A stretch of DNA of 64,000 nucleotides, taken from Trichostrongylus colubriformis. Taxonomy: Eukaryota > Nematoda > Chromadorea > Rhabditida > Trichostrongylidae. The notes beneath the pieces are model-generated. The model had not been told where the DNA came from and made no database searches. It saw only the letters and a program-made list of their open reading frames with translations. The translations under genes and the position numbers were made by a program. Each line of letters opens with the position of its first letter. The stretch's first letter is position 1. The stretch covers positions 33,541,282-33,605,281 of the forward strand of contig OZ022258.1 of assembly GCA_963978905.1 (NCBI GenBank). The letters run 5' to 3'. Shown one piece after another: positions 55,522 through 64,000 of the stretch.

Positions 55522-57463
55522 TTAGTCCGTCATCCTACATCCTCGTATGCTGGTTCAGTGACGTTGTGTAGGAAAGATCAAAAGTGGGCATCAAAAAGAT
55601 GTAAGATGCTGCAATCAAGGGCTATCATCGTACTCCATCTACTGCTGATCTGATATCGTAGTCACAATAAGTAGACCAGGCTAATTCTGGTGATAAGTTC
55701 TTAGGGAATTTCGTGGTCCACTGTCGTCGCCCCATTGCCTAGTCCCTTGAGGCCAGGTAACTGCGATATTCATGGTCTATCTGTCTATTACCCCCTAACT
55801 ACCTTTGTAGCAGAAGTTTCTGTCTACTCCCGAAAAACCATCTCGTATACAACATGAAATGCGAGTAGATGGGGTGCCTTTGGTAAATAGTGGTTTTAAT
55901 ACAAAATGTCACGAAAATAAGCCAATAGGGAGCAGTCTGACAGCAAACTAATTCATTGTTGAAGCTGCTCTTGCTACAAAGTAAAAGGAGCCGCCTCCCT
56001 CTAAGAAACCGACGTCTCCGGCCACTCCAACCATTGACTAATAATTCGCTCTGGGGGAATAGCTAGCCACCGATTTTCTACTGTTTAGTGAGAAAGCTGA
56101 TGTTGATCCTTTTGGAAAACGCATCGAAAAAATGACTGAAGCCTTTCAACAGCGCCGAAACGAAGTGGGTGTAAGGCAGAACACATAAATTGGATCACAG
56201 AATGTGGCTGTTTTGCCTAAACAAAATGCATCTGTCGCACATGTCGGGCTATACTCAAGAAAGTGTATTCCAGGCAAAAATCGTCTTTCATTGCGAAGTT
56301 TTTGGTAATTTGTTTTATTAAATAATCTGCATTTTTTCTCCACCTTACTATAGGTCTCTTTGCAGAACAGCAGATCAACAAAGCGAAACGAGCGAGTCGA
56401 TCGAAAATTCGCGAAATTCTTCTGAACAGCTACCTGAACCGGATGGGATAGCAGGAGTTCTCAGCCCCATGCCCCTTGCTAATAGTGGATTTCAACGCCT
56501 TCGGAGTCACACAGTCCTCATCAACAATTCTTTTTCATAACAATTACTATGTTGTTTCTAAGATAAGTGTTTATGCTGATCTCTATTCCCTCTCCTGATC
56601 TCGCTTTCATGAAGGCACAGAGTCGTCGTGCACTTGATACTGTTGTATAAAGGTCAATAAATTGTTGATAGAGAAATTCATCTTTAGGATTCGATGAGAA
56701 ACAGCTTTCAAAACTTACCATACAAAATGTAGGTATTGTACAGCTATTCTTCCAGCCAGAGAAAAGGTTTAGAACAAAAAACGTGGGATGTTTCTTTGTA
56801 GGAGCAGGCAATTAGATCTACACAGACGGATCACTTGCCAAAAGTGAACATACATCTGACTTCAACAATATTCAGAGCGAAGATAGACCGGCGTAATCTG
56901 GAGCACATGTCCTTAATTTCATAATTTCGCACATCGTATTTGAAGTTGGAAGTACAGTACACACATGAGTTCATCTTTTTGCGAGCTCGATATGAACGGA
57001 GTGTATGGAGTGATGATTAGACTGCTAGTCTTCTTCTGAAGCTTAAAACTCTTTGGTGATCTGAAGATAACGCTCAGGTCCTTTGGGTTCTTTATTCGCA
57101 CTTCCCCCCGCTTTTAATTATATTCTGCAGACAGGGTTACAGAGGTTTTTTCAACAAGACTATTGTATGACATTTCCGAGTATTTGGAAGTTTATTTCGT
57201 CAAAGTAAAGGGGAGCTAAGGAAATCACGTACGCCCACGGACACGTATAGTGGGCAGCAGGAATCACTTAGCCTTCCTGATTGTGTGGATGTTGCAAGGC
57301 AAAGCTGGTAAGATTATTGGGTGGCACATCTTGCCTTTTTAATCATTTCGTTGCAGAATCATTCTTTGACTTCTAAAACACCATAAAACACCGAACTCGC
57401 ATGCATTTCCAAAATCCTCCCACAGATGTATCCGAACGATGATAGCTGCTCTCATGCAATTTT
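55522..57463. other. No gene confirmed
   Basis: A minus frame at 56,521-56,811 shares a loose pattern (a SINT segment after an acidic stretch) with minus 58,613-58,876, but the resemblance is too weak to call a family. No repeat ends seen. Confidence 0.3.
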
Positions 57464-58370
57464 GGGAGGGTGCGCCATAATAATAGCGAAAAGGTATTTG
57501 AGTCGCCTACAACGAGAGCATCACAATCTTAAGAAACCAAAGACATAGTAACCTTTATTGTTCACTCATTAATCGCACACAATCGGTGAATTTCGAAAAT
57601 CCCTCTATTGTCATCGACACAGGCCTTGAGACGCGTCATGAAGGCATCGACCATGTCACGCAAGTACCGCGCGCTGAGCTTGTCCCACGCTTTCTGTAGA
57701 GCTTTCTTCAGTGATTCCACAAAGCGGTGCGGTTTTGTGCAGGTCTTTTTTCCTAGAATCGGCCAGACACTGCAATCCAAATGGTGAATTAGCTGACAAC
57801 TTCTCGAAGCGGATAAAGTCGGGGAAATTGGTTTTGCACCAGTTCTGGACCACACGTGCCCTATGAGCCGGAGCTCCGTCCTTCTGGAACGTCCAGTTAC
57901 GTCTTCCGAAGTGAGCATTAGTCCAGGGCAACACTCGACCTCCTTGATGTCCATTTCTCGAGCCACTCGGCGGATCGAGCGCGACAGCTCTGTGCGGATC
58001 CTCTCGCGTACCTCCCTTAGATGCTGGTCGTGGTCACAGTTACACGGCTCCTCCGTCCAGATCGGTCGCTCTCGGTTCCTAGCTTCTTGTAGCGTTTGAT
58101 GAACCCGCAGATGACACTCAGTCAAATGTACGCCAACACGCTCAAAAATTTCGCGTGTCGAAAATCCTTGTCGATGAAGTCCAATGATTACAGAACGATA
58201 GCAGGATCGCTCAACCATGGTCACAATGATAAATTTTCCCGGTCATATTGTTAGGTATGAATACGTCAACACTATAAAAATGACAGAAGCAGAGAAAAAT
58301 ACAGCATCTTTGAATGGTTGTTCAAAATGAGCGCGCATGTCCATTCGCCATAATTTTGGCGCACCCTGTA
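57464..58370 (-). mobile_element. Tc1/mariner transposon, decayed
   Basis: Ends AGGGTGCGCCATAATAATAG (left) and AGGGTGCGCCAAAATTATGG (right, inverted), followed in each by CGAA. TA is at right (58,369-58,370); the left TA is lost. About 900 bp, shorter than the usual 1.3 kb. Carries a broken transposase. Confidence 0.84.
57562..58224 (-). pseudogene. Tc1/mariner-type transposase remnant
   Basis: The start at 58,224 gives an N-terminal helix-turn-helix (SCYRSVIIGLHRQGFSTREI), then a basic region with IRRVAREM. The catalytic part WTFQKDGAPAHRARVVQNW lies in another frame near 57,850-57,900, and the frame returns at DCSVWPILGKKTC and ALQKAWDKLSARYLRDMVDA. So at least two frameshifts and a central loss have occurred. 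The Asp of QKDGAPAH is visible; the other catalytic acids cannot be assigned with confidence. Confidence 0.82.
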
Positions 58371-59365
58371 TGAACTTAATAAGGGCTTCATTTCCACACG
58401 GAAATTGTAAAGATGGCCGCGAAAAATTCATAGTCGAGTGCAATGCACATCGTTTGTCTTACAGGGGAATGTGTTAACTGTATGCACTGGGACAAAATTT
58501 TGGCACTACCAATAACGAGGCTATCCAGGGAAATAAATGGAAGAGACGCGGCGGCAGATCGTTTAAATCCAAATCCAACTGAACGACACATAAGCAAATT
58601 CTGTCGATGAAGCTACTTTGTATTATAGAATTTCAATTTTCTTTGCAATGTGCTGATATGAGTGTTTATGCTGAAAGACAATTCAGCTGCCTTCAGGAAT
58701 GCGATGAAAGCGTGTTGGCCAGTTTCTCGCGATGCTTGGTCTAACATAAGTCGTTTCAGTAGTATCGGCTGGTACAACTCCAGTTGGGACATTCCTGAGA
58801 AGATGATCAAATAGATGTGATCTGATGTTATGGCCTCAAGTAGAGACGATTTCCCGCTACTCCGCCAGTAGTGCACCCTCAGATGGTTGACTAAGAGTAC
58901 CCGGCATTCATCTCCACATAGTGTCTAGCCGTCTTTTGCAATCGTTCTGCCTTTTCTGACTCGCTCATTTGGTAGGGCTTCTGAATAGCTTATAGTTTCT
59001 GGAAGCAAACAAGCCACTTGGAAGCAAACAAGCCATCTGCCAATTGTCATAAGGGTACAGTAAGAGTTGCTGTTGCCTGTCTCCGAATAATTTCGAACGC
59101 ATGTTGATGGGAGACAGGATCGCAGCTCCTAATATATAACGAATGGAGCAGCAAGGCACTGTGCTATAGTAATATATGGCATCCCCGTTGCAGCACAAAT
59201 AGTAGTAGCTTACTCTTCGATAATGAATTATAAGGACACTTGTAAAAATTTCTAAATATGGGGTTTTTCATTCAAGCTTCCTTGCTAGAACAGAGCAAGA
59301 CCACCTCATATACATTCCAAGGAAATCACCTTCAGAATCTCCAGGTTACAGTGCTCTGAGCCGAT
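58371..59365. other. No gene recognised
   Basis: Short frames and a local doublet (GGAAGCAAACAAGCCA at about 58,999-59,034). Nothing supports a coding exon. Confidence 0.3.
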
Positions 59366-59419
59366 CTGATGCAACGTTGCGTTGAGGAACGGCGTTCATA
59401 CGGCATTTGCAAAAGCGTT

Positions 59420-59490
59420 GCGTTCGGGGGGAATCGAACCCCCGTCGAATGCTTGGAAGGCATCCATGCTAACCATTACACCACGAACGC
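59420..59490 (-). tRNA. tRNA-Gly (UCC), copy 1
   Basis: 71 nt. 7-bp acceptor stem GCGTTCG/CGAACGC, A box GGTGTAATGGTTAGCAT, anticodon loop CTTCCAA (UCC), perfect 5-bp T stem GGGGG/CCCCC with loop TTCGATT. All stems close, so probably functional. Confidence 0.93.
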
Positions 59491-59580
59491 TTGCGTGGGC
59501 GTCAGCAACCACGGTATATAAGAGAACTGGTGCAACGTCGCGATGAGGAACGACGTTCATACGGCATTTGCAAAAGTGTT

Positions 59581-59650
59581 GCGTTCGGGGGGAGTCGAAC
59601 CCCGTCGAATGCTTGGAAGGCATCCATGCTAACCGTTACACCACGAACGC
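59581..59650 (-). tRNA. tRNA-Gly (UCC), copy 2, T-arm defect
   Basis: 70 nt. One G is missing from the 5' side of the T stem, leaving a mismatch at its base. The T loop is TTCGACT and the D arm has AACGGTTAG. Possibly a weak or dead copy. Confidence 0.75.
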
Positions 59651-59739
59651 TTACGTAGGCTCAGCAACCACGGTGGATAAGAGAACTGGTGCAACGTCGC
59701 GATGAGGAACGGCGTTCATACGACATTTGCAAAAGTATT

Positions 59740-59810
59740 GCGTTCGGGGGGAATCGAACCCCCGTCGAATGCTTGGAAGGCATCCATGCTAACCATTACA
59801 CCACGAACGC
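59740..59810 (-). tRNA. tRNA-Gly (UCC), copy 3
   Basis: 71 nt, identical in all stems and loops to copy 1. Confidence 0.93.
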
Positions 59811-59899
59811 TTACGTTGGATCAGCAACCACGGTGGATAAGAGAACTGGTGCAACGTCGCGATGAGGAACGGCGTTCATACGACATTTGCAAAAGTGTT

Positions 59900-59969
59900 G
59901 CGTTCGGGGGAATCGAACCCCCGTCGAATGCTTGGAAGGCATCCATGCTAACCATTACACCACGAACGC
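59900..59969 (-). tRNA. tRNA-Gly (UCC), copy 4, one C short
   Basis: 70 nt. One C is lost between the T stem and the acceptor stem, so one of the two stems is a pair short. May still fold. Confidence 0.78.
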
Positions 59970-60059
59970 TTACGTGGGCGTCAGCAACCACGGTGGATAA
60001 GATAACTGGTGCAACGTCGCGATGAGGAACGGCGTTCATACGACATTTGCAAAAGTGTT

Positions 60060-60130
60060 GCGTTCGGGGGGAATCGAACCCCCGTCGAATGCTTGGAAGG
60101 CATCCATGCTAACCATTACACCACGAACGC
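60060..60130 (-). tRNA. tRNA-Gly (UCC), copy 5
   Basis: 71 nt, identical to copies 1 and 3. Confidence 0.93.
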
Positions 60131-60219
60131 TTACGTGGGATCAGCAACCACGGTGGATAAGAGAACTGGTGCAACGTCGCGATGAGGAACGGCGTTCATA
60201 CGACATTTGCAAAAGTGTT

Positions 60220-60289
60220 GCGTTCGGGGGGAGTCGAACCCCATCGAATGCTTGGAAGGCATCCATGCTAACCATTACACCACGAACGC
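60220..60289 (-). tRNA. tRNA-Gly (UCC), copy 6, T-arm defect
   Basis: 70 nt. T-stem base mismatch of the same kind as copy 2 and the same TTCGACT loop, suggesting that copies 2 and 6 share a history. Confidence 0.75.
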
Positions 60290-60378
60290 TTACGTGGGAT
60301 CAGCAACCACGGTGGATAAGAGATCTGGTGCAACGTCGCGATGAGGTACGGCGTTCATACGGCATTTGCAAAAGTGCT

Positions 60379-60416
60379 GCGTTCGGGGGGAATCGAACCC
60401 CCGTCGAATGCTTGGA
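60379..60416 (-). pseudogene. tRNA-Gly, 3' half only (copy 7)
   Basis: Only the T arm and the 3' half of the anticodon arm remain. At 60,417 the tRNA sequence stops and unrelated DNA with a run of T begins, so an insertion or rearrangement cut this copy. Confidence 0.88.
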
Positions 60417-60720
60417 CTTTTTTTGAATTTTGTCAGAACACGATTAGGATGGAAATTCGTCCCTGGTTCGGCCCCTGGGCACGAGAATCGAATCCGTGCG
60501 CAAAAAAACTCGCTTGTGCGCCATGAGCGCCGGACGGCTCAAAAAATTGAGAGAAAGCGCATGCGAAAAAAATGAGAAAGGGGACTCATATGATACTCTC
60601 AGAGTAATAATTGCACATGATTCTCATATTGAAATATCTACCAACCCGCTATAACCCTAATATTACAAAAATTTATCTTTAGTGGGGATCAAATCATCAA
60701 CCCTTTTTTCCATACGCAGT
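60417..60720 (-). mobile_element. tRNA-like repeat fragment ending the tRNA array
   Basis: The minus strand has GGCGCACAAGCG then GGATTCGATTCTC near 60,482-60,494, spaced like A and B boxes. The far side (AAAATTTATCTTTAGTGGGG, then ATCAAATCATCAACC) resembles the right inner module of the ACAAGG element at about 55,362-55,400. Probably a fragment of that repeat type that landed in copy 7. Confidence 0.55.
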
Positions 60721-62349
60721 AATGAATTTTGCCATAATTTTTTAAAGATTCTTTGTTCTTAATGCACTCTTCTTCCAAAGCATTTCACCATAAATGCTCA
60801 AATTCACGTGCTAATACAAACGGTTCCCCTGCAACTGATGATGGACCAGTGCTGACAGAATATCGAGTCCTCTGAAAGGTAGAGAAACTCTACATCTGTT
60901 CTATATCAACTTTGTAAAATTTGCTCAAGATAATTCACTCCTCCCTAAGGAAAGCCTTGATGGAAAGTCTATTAGCACCGAATTTCTTACAATGCAATGC
61001 TTCTAAAGGCTTCCATTCCAGGGAAACGTCAATCTCTCTTGTGGTCCTATCTATGCATCCAATGCAATTTTTGCAACTAGACGCAACTTTTCATCCTAGT
61101 TAAGGACAGTGATATAGGTAATTGTTTGATAAGGAATACCCAAAAGATGTCATCCACTTGATAGGAATCTATGGAGCCTACCTGCGGCGAAATCCCCCGC
61201 GAAAAAGCGCCCTTTAGTTGTAGCGGGGCGGCCTTCTTAGTTCCAGTCGCCTTTCCTATCCCGGCCCTCCATCTAGGGCTGACCTTGCTGAGGAATAACT
61301 GAGGTGTAGAGAATGATCAAATAGCAGACTGCTACTCATCGTGTGGTGGTCACGTCCACAGGTCAGTATCGAAGATTGGAATGAATGATGCAATCGAATT
61401 ACCCGTACCACTCCCTTTAAATGCAGAATTGTGGAATTCGTGGAATAGTGGAATCTGTGGAAAGGGATGAAATACGTATCGATTGGAAGAATTGCAATCG
61501 TGGAGTTTGCGAAAACGTGGAATCCGTGTAAAAGTTACTTGTTGATTGATTCCTATTAGGGTACATTCCCAAACGAATACAGTATAATCTTCAGTGTTGT
61601 TTGATAAGGGGCCATTAGTGTGTATGGCATTATTTTTGCATAAGCTCTAGAAAGTAAAAGGAATGTCGTCTCTTTGTCCATCAGGGTCCAGGGGTCATAT
61701 CTTCACAGGTAGGAATGAGTCAGGATGGATATTAAGAAGGTTTGCGTTAAGGCTACAAAAATAAACAAAAAACAAGGGATGAAGAGTATTTAACATGCGG
61801 AGCCAAATCAAAGAAAAAAGAATTCACAATACACAAATTCATCAACGATTCCTCTTCAGCAATTAATAAATGATAATCGAAAAAAGTTCTACCGTCAACT
61901 TGAGAACAGAATTTCCACAGCAGTAAGGGCATAAAGCCAGGAACGCACAAATATCTTCTGCGTGAAATCTCAAAAATTGAAAATATCTACAGAGCGTGAA
62001 AAACTGAGAGCTGATCAAAAGTGAGGTATCTGCGCTCAAGTGTACTTGAGTGGACAACAATGTCTCCTATGTGGAGGTTGCAGTTTCCCATGGATGCGGC
62101 CTCCGTGAAAGCAAAGGCACATTCGTTTAGACGCGCCGATCTCGTAGTTTCGTTTCCATAAACGCGCCTGCTGCGAACCATAAAAATATAGCACAGCTAA
62201 TGAGTTTTTCCATGTTTCCTCGACGGAAGTTGGAGACACCGAGCTTTGAGTCGATATCATACAAGATAAGAATACGTGAATTTTAAAGTCCGGAAAAATA
62301 TTGCAAGAATGAAGGGATGAAGAAGCGAATGATTAAGTTGGAAGCGCTG
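60721..62349. other. Downstream region of the P450 exon, no gene confirmed
   Basis: A minus frame at 62,000-62,181 (GNETTRSARLNECAFAF) sits after a possible acceptor (GGTTCGCAG) but is not a family that I recognise. No repeat ends found. Confidence 0.3.
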
Positions 62350-62537
62350 TTATGCGCTGCAGTGCGTATAGTCACCGTGAGCTCTCTTTTCAAATTTTAT
62401 TCGATTCCCATAGAGTGGTCGGATGATGAGCTCGGCAGCCACGCGCATCTCATCTGTGCGAAGCAGTGAACGAACACGAAGATGACGCATCAGCAGCGCA
62501 AGGATGCATTTCTCCTCCATAATAGCGAAGCGTTGAC
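62350..62537 (-). CDS. Cytochrome P450, CYP4-like, last exon
   Basis: Exon bounded by a good acceptor (TTTCAG, minus strand, ending at 62,538) and a stop at 62,350. It reads GQRFAIMEEKCILALLMRHL and then LRTDEMRVAAELIIRPLYGN and IKFEKR. This is the segment just after the heme-binding Cys in CYP4-type enzymes: the L-helix GQ-FA-MEEK and the terminal beta strands with the ELI-RP motif. P450s of this kind are ER-membrane mono-oxygenases for fatty acids or foreign compounds. The heme Cys itself would lie in the preceding exon, which I cannot find in the remaining 1.4 kb. So the gene either extends beyond the window or this is a stranded fragment. The frame is intact, with a slightly long C-terminal extension (AHGDYTHCSA). 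Confidence 0.78.
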
Positions 62538-62628
62538 CTGAAAGGTCAAGCAGTTTAGCCAGCAACAATCTCTTCAACATGGATTATGAGCCGCTCTTTA
62601 TGCCACTTTCCTTCTTGTTTATTAACAG

Positions 62629-62732
62629 ATGACCTCATGTTGTATGCAAGAGAATTAGTTAATCAGGCACTATTCCCTGAATTAGAGCATTTTGTTCTAC
62701 CGCTGGCTGTGGTAGCAGGGTTAGATGTTGAG
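62629..62732 (+). CDS. Candidate internal exon, unknown gene
   Basis: TATTAACAG acceptor before 62,629 and GAG|GTAAAAG donor after 62,732 bracket an open frame that includes DLMLYARELVNQALFPELEH and ends VVAGLDVE. Composition and boundaries look exon-like, but the frame is only 34 residues and no partner exon is identified. It lies opposite in strand to the P450 exon and may sit in its intron. Confidence 0.3.
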
Positions 62733-64000
62733 GTAAAAGAATTTTACACAGTCGTATTACCTCGACTGAAAGTAATTTTTTGATATACCAGTTGTCTGAC
62801 GCACACTACTGCACGCATAACGCTAACGGCGTCACTAACGTGGATCGGATTTATGATGGGATCTGCCCTTTTTTGTGAACTTTATTCGGTACCCATTACC
62901 TCTTAAAGTGGAACATGACTGCTTATCATCTCCAACACGTGGTTTTAGCACGTGGTACCTTTGTAGCACTACCCACCCGTTGGAAAAGTCCATCACCCAT
63001 CTCCAACCCTCCGTACAGAACCGAACCTTTCGATCGATACTTATCGATATTCATAATCTGTAAAACTTGGTTCGCGCAGCTGTGTTCACCTATTAGAGTC
63101 CTACCCTTCATGGTGCTAGCTACTACTAGCTGACCACTCACTTCTCTCCCGGTTTCTAATGGCTCTCGAAATAAATAGCAATTTCCACAGTGAGCATCAC
63201 CAATTCACGCTACGCCCACTGCGATGCTGCCTCCTTTCACTTTAGAGGCACATTCCAGGATTATTGGTTTATTACAGCTCCCACCATGGTCAGATAATTC
63301 GACCGACATCCAGTAGGCAACACTTTTACCGAGAGGTGATTTACTGGGTGTGAGTGTCTGGGGCGTGCAGAGCTAAAGAAGCAAGCGCGACTCCATCAAG
63401 CAGTCCAGGCCCGCCCATTCCAGACGTGGTTGTGGCGATGACGGCGGCAACGGTGGCAACGGTGGCAACAACGTGGCAAATGAGGCCTACGATTTGTGTG
63501 ATAATAAAAGATAAGGAAGAGTGATAAAAGAGACGTTAAGATGAAGAGGCAGGTAATATCGCAGAGCTCCTTATGACACAATCCAGCGGGAACTGAATGG
63601 AAGGCTCGTTTGCGCGCGGTAATCTCGTCCAAGTCCAGATTGCGGAAGGCCTTATTTTTGCCAGTTTCGATACTACTCTGAGTTATTTTTGTTCGACGTT
63701 TCCTCAGCACATTGATTTTCATAATATACTGCACTCGAACCGAGTTATGAAATCTCGTTGCAGGCTTCGCCCGTTCAGGGTGTACTTCGCCCACTGGCGC
63801 GATCCCTTTTCAGGCCTTACGAGAACTCAATGCAGAGCGCATCTTCCCCTCACGTTTTGGTATTTCAGTGACGCGCCGTACACCGTTCGCCGAGCTGACA
63901 ATACCGTTCACATTTCTTGAAAACCGACACCTGGCGATGTCAAATAGTTCAGTTACACACTTTAGTGATTATTGACCAACCCATGATGCTTGCCCCCTTC
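62733..64000. other. Repeat pieces, no gene confirmed
   Basis: 62,786-62,815 matches the end of the small MITE at 35.5 kb (CGCACACTACTG). 63,535-63,760 is a partial X element: GGCTCGTTTGCGC, TAATCTCGTCCAAG and CTTATTTTTGCCA track 6,575-6,640. 63,728-63,800 resembles the 265-bp monomer lead (CGAACCGAGTTATGAA). The upstream exon of the P450 was looked for here and not found. Confidence 0.5.

Larger units (their letters stand above)
59366..60416 (-). repeat. Tandem array of 160-bp units, each with tRNA-Gly(UCC)
   Basis: Seven units with starts spaced 159-161 bp. Each has a tRNA on the minus strand, a 4-T stretch 5-9 bases beyond the tRNA 3' end (a minimal Pol III stop), and a spacer with GGTGCAACGTCGCGATGAGG. 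Copies 1, 3 and 5 look intact; 2, 4 and 6 each lack one base in the T arm; copy 7 is cut off. Confidence 0.93.

Noticed and set aside
59366..60416. Regularly spaced repeats that could suggest a CRISPR array
   Set aside because: Repeat units are 160 bp, contain foldable tRNAs and have near-identical spacers; the genome is eukaryotic.
59396..60426. Open frames on both strands with repeats such as VMVSMDAFQAFDGGSIPP
   Set aside because: They are translations through tandem tRNA-Gly genes and spacers, a well-known source of false proteins.

Overview
The window looks like a repeat-dense stretch of a nematode nuclear genome, most likely a clade V strongylid such as a hookworm. That placement is an inference from the AT-rich composition, the RTE-type LINEs, the mariner and Tc1-like elements, the short introns and a tRNA-Gly(UCC) cluster. 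There are no operons, ribosome binding sites or other bacterial features. Nearly all long reading frames belong to transposons or are accidental translations of repeats. Host coding evidence is thin: a small secreted cysteine-containing peptide gene near 52.3 kb, the last exon of a CYP4-like cytochrome P450 on the minus strand near 62.4 kb, and one unidentified exon candidate beside it.

Layout. 0.4-1.3 kb and 10.9-11.8 kb: two internally deleted mariner elements that share one deletion. 2.4-6.75 kb: a tRNA-derived SINE, a TTAA-flanked MITE, then a three-level nest (family X containing family Y containing a Mutator-like long-TIR element). 7.7-9.8 kb: a decayed Y copy and a long-TIR 'ACAAGG' element. 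13.4-16.5 kb: a dead RTE LINE. 17.0-18.2 kb: a tandem array of about 265-bp monomers. 20.5-25.5 kb: a giant palindrome whose left arm carries two insertions that the right arm lacks; one of these insertions itself holds a MITE and a mariner inverted dimer. 28-32.3 kb: mariner-type MITEs, a dispersed repeat 'R' and an X copy carrying a Harbinger-like MITE. 33.8-35.1 kb: a 146-bp tandem array. 36.7-39.8 kb: two RTE copies, head to head, with arms of about 1.03 kb that look identical. 45-47.5 kb: more of the 265-bp monomer family. 48-55.5 kb: a Tc1-like MITE, an intact SINE with a 13-bp target duplication, the peptide gene, fold-back TTAA elements and a second ACAAGG element. 57.5-58.4 kb: a decayed Tc/mariner transposon. 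59.4-60.4 kb: tRNA-Gly(UCC) in 160-bp tandem units.

The most informative feature is internal evidence. Several insertions can be checked against an unoccupied paralogous site in the same window, which fixes their boundaries and target duplications without any database. Three families (MITE-A, X and the TTAA fold-back) share a TTAA-like 4-bp target and ends that start AGG. Two unrelated satellite arrays share one terminal module, suggesting a mobile end that carries tandem DNA. Coordinates of decayed repeats are approximate to within about 10-30 bases unless a target duplication fixes them.
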